A stretch of 64,000 nt of DNA, from the NCBI RefSeq assembly GCF_003953935.1, contig NZ_RXLQ01000015.1, positions 93,743 through 157,742 on the forward strand, written 5' to 3'. The notes under the pieces are model-generated. The model was not told the DNA's origin, made no database searches, and saw only the letters and a program-made list of their open reading frames with translations. Every line of letters starts with the position of its first letter. Position 1 is the stretch's first letter. The stretch is from Massilia atriviolacea (GTDB taxonomy: Bacteria; Pseudomonadota; Gammaproteobacteria; Burkholderiales; Burkholderiaceae_D). The translations under genes were made by a program, and so were the position numbers. Below, piece after piece: positions 48,320 to 57,756 of the stretch.

Positions 48320-50377
48320 TTAGCCGGCCGCCGGTTCGCTGGTCACGACGGTGACCGATCCTTCGGCTTCCACCGCTTCGGTCGCTGCCGCCTCGCCCGT
48401 ATCCGCCGGGGCGGCGGCCTCGGCCGCTTCCTCTTCTTCGTAGTCGAGGTCGGCATCGGCGGCGATCTCGGTGCTGGCCGGCAGCTCCAGCAGGCGCGCT
48501 TCGATGGTCAGGTCGAGTTCGTCCCAACGCAGGATGTCGAGCTTGACCTGGGCCCCGCGCGCCACCTGCGGCATGCCGGGCAGGCGAATGATCAGCGGAA
48601 TGTCGGCCAGACGCAACACTTCATCCTTGAGCACGACCGCCTCGACCTGGCGCTGCTCCTGCTGGCCGAGCCAGCGCAGGCACCAGTAGCGCTCCATATT
48701 CTGCTGGTGGTCGTTGTAGGCGGCATACGCGGCGTCGAAGGCGGAGACGATGGCGAACAGATTGGCGTCGCGCGGCTTGAACGGGGCCACCAGCGGGGCC
48801 GTCACGCCGTGTTCGGCGCAGGCCAGGATCTGCCACTGGTTGACCAGGTCGGTGTAGCGGCGCAGCGGCGAGGTGCTCCAAGCGTACTGGTCCACGCCGA
48901 GGCCCTGGTGCGGCGCGGCATGGGTGACCATGCGCACCTGCATCTTGGCGGCCCAGCCGGCGCCGCTGCCGGCACCTTGCGAACGGTAAATACCGGGCAC
49001 GCCCGAGTCGTGCATCAGCTTGCCCCAGGTGCTGTTGGCGAAGATCATCAACTCGGCCACGATCTTGTCCAGCGGCGCGCCGCGCTTGCGGCGCAGCACC
49101 GTCACCACATCGTCCTCGACGTAGAAGTTGAAATCGACCCGGTTGTTCTGCTCGGGTTTCAGGCCGAACGCTTCGCGCTTGACCATGCGCGCCGCTTCCA
49201 GGGTGAGCGCCCACTGCCACAGCACGGCCAGCTCGGCCTTGTGCGGATACGCGCCGGAGCCGGCGGCCAGCGCTTCTTCGCTGACCACCTCGTCCAGGTC
49301 GTTGTTGCGCAGATTGCTCTTGATCGGCACCAGCTCGGCGCGGGTGACTGTCGACTTCACGCTCCAGTCGGCCGGGTCGATGGTGGCGTACAGCGACACC
49401 GCCGGGCAGGTCTTGCCTTCGGCCAGGGTGAACGCGGCCACCAGTTCGTCCGGCAGCATGGTGATTTTGTCGCCAGGCATGTACACGGTCGACATGCGCG
49501 TGCGCGCGATCTTGTCGATGGCGTCGTCCGGGCGGATGCCCAGGCCCGGCGCGGCGATGTGGATGCCGACCTGCACCATCCCATCGGCCAGGGTCACGAC
49601 CGAGAAGGCATCGTCGATCTCGGTGGTGGTGACGTCGTCGATCGAGAACGCGGCCACGGCGGCAACCGGCAGGCTGGCCGGGATGGCGGGGACCGCAACG
49701 GCCGGGAAACCCGCGCCGCGCGGAAAATTCTCGAACAGGAAGCGCGCCATGTGCAATTCCTTGGGCGAACCGATGCCGCCGGCGGCCAGCATCAGGCGCT
49801 GCGGCGTGGTGTGCAGTTCGTTGCAGGCGGCGTCGAGCGCCTTGAATTCGATGCTGTTCTTGTCCGGCTTGAACAACAATTGCTGCACCAGTTGACGCAT
49901 GGATTCCGGCAGCCTGTTGGCCTTGAGCTCGTCCACATAGCCGGCCTGGATCAGGCCCTGCTGTTTCTTTTTCTCGATGCCGGCCTGGGCCGCGCGCAGC
50001 GCCGCCTCCGGCGCCGCCTTGTAGCGCCCGCGCCCCTTCTTATAGAAGTAGATCGGCGCGCCGTGCAGCGCCAGGATCAGGCCGGCCGCCTCGGACGGCA
50101 GCGGGGTGTGGCCGAAATACTCGGCGCCCAGCTCGGCGAATCCGAACTCGTCCTGGCCGGCGACTTCCCACAGGAACTCGAAATCGACGTCGGCGGCAAC
50201 CGCCTTGGCCGCGTCCAGCAAGTCTTGCGGGGACGGCTTTTCGTACTGCAAGAGCACGTCCTTGACCTTGACCTTGGTGCGCTTGCCGCTTGGCATTTCG
50301 ACCTGGTAAGCCTCGCCCGCTTGCGACAACACGGTACCGACCTTGAAATCGCCGGATTCTTCAAAAAATAGATTCAT
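48320..50377 (-). CDS. rnb: RNB-domain ribonuclease (RNase II/R family)
   Basis: A 685-residue 3'-5' exoribonuclease. The catalytic site appears as SIDDVTTTEIDDAFSV, and GPYIY-like segments and STSPLRRYTDLVNQWQIL are family marks. The N-terminus differs from E. coli RNase II, without a clear cold-shock pair; the C-terminus ends in an acidic tail. 15 bases after ubiC on the same strand. Confidence 0.9.
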   Translation of the reverse strand: MNLFFEESGDFKVGTVLSQAGEAYQVEMPSGKRTKVKVKDVLLQYEKPSPQDLLDAAKAVAADVDFEFLWEVAGQDEFGFAELGAEYFGHTPLPSEAAGLILALHGAPIYFYKKGRGRYKAAPEAALRAAQAGIEKKKQQGLIQAGYVDELKANRLPESMRQLVQQLLFKPDKNSIEFKALDAACNELHTTPQRLMLAAGGIGSPKELHMARFLFENFPRGAGFPAVAVPAIPASLPVAAVAAFSIDDVTTTEIDDAFSVVTLADGMVQVGIHIAAPGLGIRPDDAIDKIARTRMSTVYMPGDKITMLPDELVAAFTLAEGKTCPAVSLYATIDPADWSVKSTVTRAELVPIKSNLRNNDLDEVVSEEALAAGSGAYPHKAELAVLWQWALTLEAARMVKREAFGLKPEQNNRVDFNFYVEDDVVTVLRRKRGAPLDKIVAELMIFANSTWGKLMHDSGVPGIYRSQGAGSGAGWAAKMQVRMVTHAAPHQGLGVDQYAWSTSPLRRYTDLVNQWQILACAEHGVTAPLVAPFKPRDANLFAIVSAFDAAYAAYNDHQQNMERYWCLRWLGQQEQRQVEAVVLKDEVLRLADIPLIIRLPGMPQVARGAQVKLDILRWDELDLTIEARLLELPASTEIAADADLDYEEEEAAEAAAPADTGEAAATEAVEAEGSVTVVTSEPAAG

Positions 50378-50392
50378 GTGAATGCTTCGTCT

Positions 50393-51004
50393 TTACTTTG
50401 TATTTTTACTTGTATTTTTACTTGTATTTTTACTTGATATATTTACTTGCTCGTTCAGCGCCAGCACCGGGGGCAGGAACACCTCGGTCACCAGCAAGCT
50501 GCCCCGGTGGCGGCGATACAGGCAGCGCCGCGCAAAGAACACCGTGTCGCCCTCCACGCCGAGCGCCGCGCGCGCGCGTTGCATCAAAGGATGGCCGGCG
50601 CGGATGCGCGCAAATTCCAGTTCGCCGCGTCGTACTTGCGGGTCGTAAAACAGGGTGCTGCCGAGCGAGCGTTCGCCCAGCCCGCCGAACAGCGGCCAGT
50701 CGCTGGCCGTGGCCGACAGCGGCACCACCGTGTGCGCGAACACCACCGGCACGCCGTCGCAGCGCAGCAACACTTCGCGCTCCAGCACCTGGACCGCGCG
50801 CCGCAGGCCCAGCACGCCCGCCTCGTCCGCCAGGCACATCGCGCGGCGCTGGTGCAGGCGCTGCACGCGAAATGCCGTGCTGTGCGCCACCAGCCGCGCC
50901 GTCAGCGAACCGCCGCCGGTGAGCCAGTCGCGCAAGGCCGGCGGCGCGCCGAGCCGGTTCACATGCGGATGCCACAAGGCCTGGCGCAGCGACGCGCCCC
51001 TCAC
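50393..51004 (-). CDS. ubiC: Chorismate lyase UbiC
   Basis: Makes 4-hydroxybenzoate from chorismate for ubiquinone. The 203-residue protein has WLTGGGSLTARLV at the N-terminus, REVLLRCDGVPVVFAHTVVP in the middle and LLVTEVFLPP with the Glu of the active site. GTG at 51004 overlaps the yqiA stop (GTGA). The last 14 residues read SSKNTSKNTSKNTK and come from a 12-base repeat, beyond the usual end. Confidence 0.88.
   Translation of the reverse strand: MRGASLRQALWHPHVNRLGAPPALRDWLTGGGSLTARLVAHSTAFRVQRLHQRRAMCLADEAGVLGLRRAVQVLEREVLLRCDGVPVVFAHTVVPLSATASDWPLFGGLGERSLGSTLFYDPQVRRGELEFARIRAGHPLMQRARAALGVEGDTVFFARRCLYRRHRGSLLVTEVFLPPVLALNEQVNISSKNTSKNTSKNTK
50400..50435. repeat. Three-copy 12-base repeat at the ubiC 3' end
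   Basis: GTATTTTTACTT repeats three times without change and gives the Ser-Lys-Asn-Thr tail of UbiC on the minus strand. A strikingly A/T-rich patch in GC-rich surroundings. Confidence 0.8.
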
Positions 51005-51588
51005 CGCACCCGGCCCGCGGCGCCGTCCAGGCAAAACGCCAGGACCTCGTCCACGTACTGCCCGAATTCGGCGATGGCGTGGTCGCTGCCGTCGATCACA
51101 TGCTGGCGCGCACCGGCGTAATGGGCTGTCATGTCGCGGTAGTCGAGCACTTCGTCGCCGCTGGCCGCGAGCAGGAAATAGCGCTCCGGACGGGTAATCG
51201 CCGGCACCGCCAGCGCGCCCAGTTCATCGATGTATTCGCGCTTGAATTCGAAAACTTTGTCGGAATGATACTCGGTCGTGACACCGACATGCTTGTCGAG
51301 GTCTTTCAGGGGATACACCGCCGGATTGAGCAGCACCGCGCGGCAGCCGATGCGCTCGGCCAGCCAGGTGGCGTAGTAACCGCCCAGCGAGGAGCCGATG
51401 ATGGCCAGTTCGCTGGCCTCGTACCGCTCCACCAGGCTCAGGGCGAGCGCCATCGCTTCCTTCGGCGAGGCCGGCAGTTGCGGGCAGACCAGCTCGGACG
51501 CGCGTCCCAGCGCCGCCATCTTTTCGCCCACCACGCGCGCCTTGAAGGACCGCGGCGAGGAACGGAAACCGTGCAGGTAAAGAATCAT
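51001..51588 (-). CDS. yqiA: YqiA-type esterase
   Basis: A 195-residue alpha/beta hydrolase of the YqiA family. LYLHGFRSSPRSFKA begins it, the nucleophile is in IIGSSLGGYYAT, and SGDEVLDY and GSDHAI hold the acid and His. Overlaps mpl by ATGA and ubiC by GTGA. Substrate unknown. Confidence 0.9.
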   Translation of the reverse strand: MILYLHGFRSSPRSFKARVVGEKMAALGRASELVCPQLPASPKEAMALALSLVERYEASELAIIGSSLGGYYATWLAERIGCRAVLLNPAVYPLKDLDKHVGVTTEYHSDKVFEFKREYIDELGALAVPAITRPERYFLLAASGDEVLDYRDMTAHYAGARQHVIDGSDHAIAEFGQYVDEVLAFCLDGAAGRVR

Positions 51589-52976
51589 TGCGCCAGCGCC
51601 TCAAGCAGTTTCTGATGCACGCCGCCGAAGCCGCCGTTGCTCATCACCAGGATATGGTCGCCCGGCTGGGCCGCGTCGACCACGGCCTTGACCAGGAAAT
51701 CGATCTGGTCGAAGCTGTGGGCGATGGCGCCGAGGGGAGCGAGGGCGTCGGCCAGGCTCCAGCCGAGCGCTTGCTGGCTGCCGAAGCCGAACACCAGGTC
51801 GGCTTCGCGCAGGCTGCCCGGCAAGGCGTCTTTCATCGAGCCGAGCTTCATGGTGTTCGAACGCGGTTCCAGCACGGCCAGGATGCGGCCCTGGGCCTTG
51901 TCGGCGCTGCCGCGCTGGTAGCCAATGCGCTGGCGCAAGCCGTTGACGGTGGTCGCAATCGCGGTCGGATGGTGGGCAAAATCGTCGTACACGGTGATGT
52001 CGCGCACCACGCCGCGCACTTCCATGCGCCGCTTGACGCTCTCGAAACGGGCCAGCGATGCGGCCGCCTGCGCCACCGGCACGCCCACATGGCGCGCCGC
52101 GGCGATCGCGGCCAGCGCATTGAGCCGGTTGTGCTTGCCGGTCAGGCCCCAGGCCACGGTGGCCACCACCGCGCCCTTGAACAGCACGTCGAAATCGCCG
52201 CCGGCGTGTTCCGTCATGGTCCAGTCGACCCCGTCGCTGGCGCCGAACAATTCTTTCTCGCTCCAGCAGCCGCGCTTGAGCACGCGGCCCAGCGATGCTT
52301 CGTCGCCATTGACGATCAGGCGGCCGACGCCGGGCACGGTGCGCACCAAGTGGTGGAACTGGGTCTCGATGGCGCCGATATCGGGGAAGATGTCGGCATG
52401 ATCGTATTCCAGGTTGTTCATCACGGCGGTCTTGGCGCGGTAATGGACGAACTTGCTGCGCTTGTCGAAGAAGGCGGTGTCGTACTCGTCCGCTTCGATC
52501 ACGAAATAGCCGGACGGCTCGCTGCCGGCCAGGCGCGCCGAGATGCCGAAGTTCATCGGCACGCCGCCGATCAGGAAGCCCGGCGAGTAACCGGCGTCTT
52601 CCAGGATCCAGGCCAGCATGGCCGAGGTGGTGGTCTTGCCGTGGGTGCCGGCCACGGCCAGGACCCACTTGTCATGCAAAATATGTTCGCCGATCCATTG
52701 CGGCCCGGACATGAACGGCAGGCTGCGATTCAGGATTTCCTCGACCAGCGGATTGCCGCGCGCCACCACATTGCCGATCACATACAGATCGGGATTGAGC
52801 TTGACCTGGTCCGGGCTGAAGCCCTGGATCAGCTCGATGCCCTGGGCTTCGAGCTGGGTGCTCATCGGCGGATAGACGTTGGCATCGCAGCCGGTCACCT
52901 TGTGGCCGGCTTCTTTCGCCAGGACCGCGAGGCCGCCCATGAAGGTGCCGCAAATGCCGAGGATGTGAATATGCAT
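51585..52976 (-). CDS. mpl: UDP-N-acetylmuramate:L-alanyl-gamma-D-glutamyl-meso-diaminopimelate ligase
   Basis: Recycles murein tripeptide by joining it to UDP-MurNAc. The 463-residue Mur-ligase has LGICGTFMGGLAVLAKEAGH at the N-terminus, the ATP loop VAGTHGKTTTSAM, DEYDTAFFDKRSKF and YDDFAHHPTAI. ATG at 52976 is preferred; the frame extends upstream without conservation. Heads the minus-strand block. Confidence 0.95.
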   Translation of the reverse strand: MHIHILGICGTFMGGLAVLAKEAGHKVTGCDANVYPPMSTQLEAQGIELIQGFSPDQVKLNPDLYVIGNVVARGNPLVEEILNRSLPFMSGPQWIGEHILHDKWVLAVAGTHGKTTTSAMLAWILEDAGYSPGFLIGGVPMNFGISARLAGSEPSGYFVIEADEYDTAFFDKRSKFVHYRAKTAVMNNLEYDHADIFPDIGAIETQFHHLVRTVPGVGRLIVNGDEASLGRVLKRGCWSEKELFGASDGVDWTMTEHAGGDFDVLFKGAVVATVAWGLTGKHNRLNALAAIAAARHVGVPVAQAAASLARFESVKRRMEVRGVVRDITVYDDFAHHPTAIATTVNGLRQRIGYQRGSADKAQGRILAVLEPRSNTMKLGSMKDALPGSLREADLVFGFGSQQALGWSLADALAPLGAIAHSFDQIDFLVKAVVDAAQPGDHILVMSNGGFGGVHQKLLEALAQ

Positions 52977-53060
52977 GGTGTCGGGGGTGTGACCAAATGA
53001 ATGAATACGCGATTTTACCCGACCCAATGAGATTTTCCGTTCCAGAGTATCATCTCGCTC

Positions 53061-53693
53061 ATGATGCCTACCCCGATTGACGAGCTCTCCCTGCTGCGCG
53101 CGGAAATCGCCGCCGTCGCCGCGCGCATGATCGCCCAGGACGGCGCCGACTACGCCGGCGCCAAGCGCAAGGCCGCGCTGCAGGTGCTGGGCGAGCGCGC
53201 CGATAGCGCCAACCTGCTGCCCGACAACGCGCAGATCGAAGACGCCGTGCGCGACTACCAGGCCCTGTTCCTGGCCGACACCCAGCCGGCGCGCCTGCTC
53301 GCGCTGCGCACTGCCGCCCTGCAGGTGATGGATGCGCTGGCCGAATTTTCGCCCTACATCACCGGCGCGGTCCTGAACGGCACCGCCGGCGAGCACGACG
53401 ACATCGAACTGCAACTGTTCGCCGACAGCGCCAAGGAAGTGCAGATCTACCTTCTGAACCGCAACGTCACGCTCGACATTTCCGAAACGCCGCACTTCAA
53501 GGGCGCGCGCTTCGACCCGGTCGAGACGGTCAGCTTTTTGTGGCATGGCGAAGGCGTGCACGCCGAACTGTACGAAAAGCACGACCTGCGCGGCGCCCTC
53601 AAGCCGCGCGCCGACGGCCGTCCGCAGCGCGCCGACGCGGCCACCCTGCGCAGCATCATGACAACCACGACTTCCCCCCAGGACCCGACATGA
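53061..53693 (+). CDS. Conserved hypothetical with nucleotidyltransferase-like motif
   Basis: A 210-residue protein. The segment VLNGTAGEHDDIELQLF followed by KEVQIYLLNRNV resembles the minimal nucleotidyltransferase strand-turn with two acids, but the motif is not fully standard and I do not assert activity. Homologues in betaproteobacteria stand near mpl, to my knowledge, sometimes mislabelled as a Mur ligase. Double ATG at 53061/53064. Divergent from mpl; its end overlaps the thioredoxin-like gene by ATGA. Confidence 0.75.
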   Translation: MMPTPIDELSLLRAEIAAVAARMIAQDGADYAGAKRKAALQVLGERADSANLLPDNAQIEDAVRDYQALFLADTQPARLLALRTAALQVMDALAEFSPYITGAVLNGTAGEHDDIELQLFADSAKEVQIYLLNRNVTLDISETPHFKGARFDPVETVSFLWHGEGVHAELYEKHDLRGALKPRADGRPQRADAATLRSIMTTTTSPQDPT

Positions 53694-54259
53694 ACAAACA
53701 CACCCTCTTCACCTTTGCCGGCATCGCCGTGCTGGCCGGCGCCCTGGGCGCGTATGTCGGCACCCGCACCAAGCAGGACCCGGTCATCGCTTCCACCGCC
53801 GCGCCCGCCACGCAGCCGGCGGCCGGCCAGGCCACCCCGGTCGAGGCCCTGTTTGCCGAGACCATGAACAATGCCGCCGGCGCACCGCAGGCGCTTTCGC
53901 AATGGAAAGGCAAGCCGCTGGTGGTGAATTTCTGGGCGCCGTGGTGCCCGCCATGTGTGGAAGAAATGCCGGAACTGGCCGAAGTGGCCCGCGAACACAG
54001 CGCCAAGAACATCAACGTCATCGGCATCGGTATCGATTCGCCATCGAACATCGCCCAATTCGCCACCAAATTCCAGATCACCTACCCGATTTACGTGGCC
54101 GGCATCAGCGGCACCGATTTGTCGCGCAAGTTCGGCAACACGGCCGGCGGCCTGCCCTACACCGTGCTGATCGGCGCCGATGGGCAGGTCAAGAAAACCT
54201 ATCTGGGGCGCATCAAGTTCGACGAGCTCAAGGCCGACCTCGCCGCGCTCAAGTCCTGA
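53690..54259 (+). CDS. TlpA-like thioredoxin family protein
   Basis: A 189-residue membrane-anchored periplasmic disulfide reductase-like protein. N-terminal helix (LFTFAGIAVLAGALGAYVG), then the AhpC/TSA-like fold with active site WAPWCPPCVEEMPEL and GGLPYTVLIGADG with the cis-Pro. Fits TlpA/ResA roles such as cytochrome c maturation. Coupled to the previous gene. Confidence 0.9.
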   Translation: MNKHTLFTFAGIAVLAGALGAYVGTRTKQDPVIASTAAPATQPAAGQATPVEALFAETMNNAAGAPQALSQWKGKPLVVNFWAPWCPPCVEEMPELAEVAREHSAKNINVIGIGIDSPSNIAQFATKFQITYPIYVAGISGTDLSRKFGNTAGGLPYTVLIGADGQVKKTYLGRIKFDELKADLAALKS

Positions 54260-54396
54260 GGCACAAATCCTTGTCGATACCGTGCTTTACGGTACGGAAT
54301 GCACCAGTCAGTAACTTTTAGCAATTTTTTTCGCTTGCCAATGCCCGCAGTTGGCGGCAAAATGCGGGACTTTCGCGCAATAACGACCCTTCAACC

Positions 54397-54834
54397 ATGG
54401 CAAAAAAGCTCCTTCTGCTCAACGGCCCCAACCTGAATCTGCTGGGGACACGGGAGCCTGAGGTGTACGGCAAGGCAACATTAGCCGACATCGAGAACGC
54501 TGCGACAGCCCAGGCTGCTGCGGCGGGCGCCACGATATCTTGCTTCCAGAGTAATCATGAAGGGGCCCTGATCGATGCCATCCATGGCGCCCGCGGCGAC
54601 GGCGTGGACATGATCGTCATCAATCCGGGCGGGCTGACGCATACCAGCGTGGCCTTGCGCGATGCGCTGGCCGGGGTCGCCATCCCCTTCGTGGAGGTGC
54701 ATATCTCGAACGTCCACCAGCGCGAAGCATTCCGCCATCATTCTTTTCTGTCCGCCATTGCGCAGGGCACCATTTGCGGGCTCGGCATTGATGGATATCG
54801 CTTTGCCATCGACTTTGCGCTTAAAAAGCGTTAA
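54397..54834 (+). CDS. aroQ: 3-dehydroquinate dehydratase type II
   Basis: Shikimate pathway dodecamer, 145 residues. [21 protein letters not shown] holds the start, [15 protein letters not shown] and [18 protein letters not shown] the catalytic centre. Its own promoter likely lies in the 137-base gap before it. aroQ-accB-accC-prmA order is usual in this group. Confidence 0.97.
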   Translation: MAKKLLLLNGPNLNLLGTREPEVYGKATLADIENAATAQAAAAGATISCFQSNHEGALIDAIHGARGDGVDMIVINPGGLTHTSVALRDALAGVAIPFVEVHISNVHQREAFRHHSFLSAIAQGTICGLGIDGYRFAIDFALKKR

Positions 54835-54927
54835 TCTACCGGCATCTTCAAGCATTATGCGCGGTTATGCTTATATCATGAGCACGCCGCATACTCTTAA
54901 AACACAAACAATTCCAAGGGGTTTCAC

Positions 54928-55398
54928 ATGGATTTACGAAAACTCAAGACCTTGATCGACCTCGTTGCCGAGTCGGACATCGCTGAACTCGAAGTCACCG
55001 AAGGCGAGAGCAAGGTCCGCATCGTCAAGTCATCCGCAATCCCGCAGAATCAGATGGTCATGATGCAGCCGCAAGGCATGCAGCAGCACTATGCCGGCGG
55101 CCCCGCCCCGGTCCCTGCCGCCGCACCGGTGGCCGCTCCGGTCGCCGTGCCGGCCGAACCGACCGGCCACATCGTCAAGTCGCCGATGGTCGGCACCTTC
55201 TACCGTTCCTCGGCCCCCGGCTCGCCGGCCTACGTCGATGTCGGCTCGAACATCAAGGAAGGCGAGACCCTGTGCATCATCGAAGCGATGAAGCTGCTCA
55301 ACGAAATCGACTCCGACGTCTCCGGTGTCGTGACCAAGATCCTGGTCGAGAACGGCCAGCCTGTCGAGTTCGGCCAACCGCTGTTTGTGATTGGCTGA
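54928..55398 (+). CDS. accB: Biotin carboxyl carrier protein of acetyl-CoA carboxylase
   Basis: 156 residues; biotin is attached to the Lys in [10 protein letters not shown] (about residue 122). The middle is an Ala/Pro/Val-rich linker. AAGGGG lies before the ATG at 54928. Followed ten bases later by accC. The 93-base gap upstream is A/T-richer and probably holds the accBC promoter. Confidence 0.97.
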   Translation: MDLRKLKTLIDLVAESDIAELEVTEGESKVRIVKSSAIPQNQMVMMQPQGMQQHYAGGPAPVPAAAPVAAPVAVPAEPTGHIVKSPMVGTFYRSSAPGSPAYVDVGSNIKEGETLCIIEAMKLLNEIDSDVSGVVTKILVENGQPVEFGQPLFVIG

Positions 55399-55407
55399 TC
55401 GACCACT

Positions 55408-56808
55408 ATGTTTGAAAAAATTCTCATTGCCAATCGTGGAGAGATCGCGCTACGTATCCAGCGCGCCTGCCGCGAGATGGGCATCAAGACCGTGGTGGTC
55501 CACTCCGAAGCCGACAAAGACGCCAAGTACGTGAAGTTGGCCGATGAATCGGTGTGTATCGGACCGGCGCCATCGTCCCTGAGCTACCTGAACATGCCGG
55601 CGATCATCAGCGCGGCCGAAGTCACCGACGCCGAAGCGATCCACCCCGGCTACGGCTTCCTGTCCGAAAACGCCGACTTCGCCGAACGCGTCGAAAAATC
55701 CGGCTTCGTCTTCATCGGCCCCCGTTCCGACTCGATCCGCCTGATGGGCGACAAGGTCTCGGCCAAGCAAGCCATGATCCGCGCCGGCGTGCCCTGCGTG
55801 CCGGGCTCGGACGGCGCGCTGCCGGACGACCCGAAAGAAATCATCCAGACCGCGCGCCGCGTGGGCTATCCGGTCATCATCAAGGCGGCCGGCGGCGGCG
55901 GCGGACGCGGCATGCGCGTGGTCCACACCGAAGCGGCCTTGCTCAACGCCGTGGCGATGACCAAGACCGAAGCCGGTACCGCTTTCGGCAATCCGGAAGT
56001 GTATATGGAGAAGTATCTGGAAAATCCGCGCCACGTGGAAATCCAGATCCTCGCCGACGAACACAAGAACGCCGTCTGGCTGGGCGAGCGCGACTGCTCG
56101 ATGCAGCGCCGCCACCAGAAAGTCATCGAAGAAGCGCCGGCGCCGGGCATCCCGCGCAAACTGATCGAAAAGATCGGCGACCGCTGCGCCGAAGCCTGCC
56201 GCAAGATCGGCTATCGCGGCGCCGGCACCTTCGAATTCCTGTACGAAAACGGCGAGTTCTATTTCATCGAAATGAACACGCGCGTGCAGGTCGAACACCC
56301 GGTCACCGAAATGATTACCGGCATCGACATCGTGCAAGAACAGATCCGCATCGCCTGCGGCGAAAAACTGCGTTTCCGCCAGCGCGACATCATGCTGTCG
56401 GGCCACGCCGTCGAATGCCGCATCAATGCCGAAGACCCGTTCAAGTTCACCCCGTCGCCGGGACGCATCGTCTCCTGGCATACGCCGGGCGGCCCTGGCA
56501 TCCGCGTCGATTCGCATGCCTACGCCGGTTATTATGTGCCGCCGCACTACGATTCGATGATCGGCAAGGTCATCGCGTACGGCGCCACCCGCGAGCAAGC
56601 CATCCGCCGCATGCAAATTGCGCTGTCGGAAATGGTAGTTGAGGGTATCCTGACGAATATTCCGCTGCATCGCGAACTGATGATCGATGCGCGCTTTATC
56701 GAAGGCGGCACCAATATTCACTACCTCGAGCAAAAACTGGCCGACAAGCCGGATCTGCCGAGAGGCCCGACCAGCCCTAACAAATCGGAAACGAAGGCAG
56801 ACGCATGA
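55408..56808 (+). CDS. accC: Biotin carboxylase subunit of acetyl-CoA carboxylase
   Basis: ATP-grasp enzyme that carboxylates AccB-biotin. The 466 residues include [17 protein letters not shown], the Gly-rich loop [26 protein letters not shown] and [15 protein letters not shown] tail of about fifteen residues extends beyond the usual end. Overlaps prmA by ATGA. Confidence 0.98.
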   Translation: MFEKILIANRGEIALRIQRACREMGIKTVVVHSEADKDAKYVKLADESVCIGPAPSSLSYLNMPAIISAAEVTDAEAIHPGYGFLSENADFAERVEKSGFVFIGPRSDSIRLMGDKVSAKQAMIRAGVPCVPGSDGALPDDPKEIIQTARRVGYPVIIKAAGGGGGRGMRVVHTEAALLNAVAMTKTEAGTAFGNPEVYMEKYLENPRHVEIQILADEHKNAVWLGERDCSMQRRHQKVIEEAPAPGIPRKLIEKIGDRCAEACRKIGYRGAGTFEFLYENGEFYFIEMNTRVQVEHPVTEMITGIDIVQEQIRIACGEKLRFRQRDIMLSGHAVECRINAEDPFKFTPSPGRIVSWHTPGGPGIRVDSHAYAGYYVPPHYDSMIGKVIAYGATREQAIRRMQIALSEMVVEGILTNIPLHRELMIDARFIEGGTNIHYLEQKLADKPDLPRGPTSPNKSETKADA

Positions 56809-57752
56809 GTTGGACTGAAGTTGTCATTGAAATTGCACGCGAACACGCCGAAGCCCTGTCCGACGCGCTGATGGAAGCGGGCGCCCTGTCGGTGTCGGTG
56901 GAAGACGCCGACGAAGGCACCGACCAGGAAAAGCCGCTGTTCGGCGAACCCGGCATGGAACCGGCCGAAGCGGCCTGGGATCACAGCCGCGTGGTGGCCC
57001 TGACCGACGTCGACGCCGACCAGGCCGCCATCGTGGCCGAAGCGGCCGCCGCGATTGGCATCGACACCACACCGTCGTTTACCACGCGCGCCGTGGCCGA
57101 CGAAGACTGGGTGCGCCTGACCCAATCGCAGTTCGCGCCTATTCATATCGGCAAGAACATCTGGGTCGTTCCGAGCTGGCACGAAGCGCCGGATCCGGAC
57201 GCCCTGATCCTCGAACTCGATCCGGGCCTGGCGTTCGGCACCGGCAGCCACCCGACCACGCGCCTGTGCATGGAATGGCTGGAGGCGCATCCGGCCCCCG
57301 GCAAGACCGTGCTCGACTACGGCTGCGGCTCCGGCATCCTGGCCATGGTGGCCAAGAAAATGGGCGCGGGCGACGTGGCCGGTGTCGATATCGATCCGCA
57401 AGCGATCGAATCGGCGCGCGACAATGCGGCGCGCAACCAGTGCGAGATCGATTACTACCTGCCGGACAGCTTTGCCGCCTCGGCCAAGCCGCATCACGCC
57501 ACCGGCAAGTTCGACACGGTCGTGGCCAACATCCTGTCGAGCCCATTGAAACTGATGGCGCCGATGCTGGCCGGCCGGGTCGCCCCGGGTGGTTCGCTGG
57601 TGTTGTCGGGCGTGCTCGCGCGCCAGGCCGAGGAAGTGGCCGAGGCGTACGCCCCGTTCATCACGCTCGGCGTGTGGGCTGAGCAGGATGGCTGGGTGGC
57701 ACTGCACGGCCAGCTGGGCAGCAACGTTCCACCTACCCCGCGCGGTCAATAA
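56805..57752 (+). CDS. prmA: Ribosomal protein L11 methyltransferase
   Basis: SAM methyltransferase that trimethylates L11. 315 residues; [16 protein letters not shown] and [12 protein letters not shown] are the SAM site, [10 protein letters not shown] the NxL-like motif. Co-translated with accC. Confidence 0.95.
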   Translation: MSWTEVVIEIAREHAEALSDALMEAGALSVSVEDADEGTDQEKPLFGEPGMEPAEAAWDHSRVVALTDVDADQAAIVAEAAAAIGIDTTPSFTTRAVADEDWVRLTQSQFAPIHIGKNIWVVPSWHEAPDPDALILELDPGLAFGTGSHPTTRLCMEWLEAHPAPGKTVLDYGCGSGILAMVAKKMGAGDVAGVDIDPQAIESARDNAARNQCEIDYYLPDSFAASAKPHHATGKFDTVVANILSSPLKLMAPMLAGRVAPGGSLVLSGVLARQAEEVAEAYAPFITLGVWAEQDGWVALHGQLGSNVPPTPRGQ

Positions 57753-57756
57753 AGGC

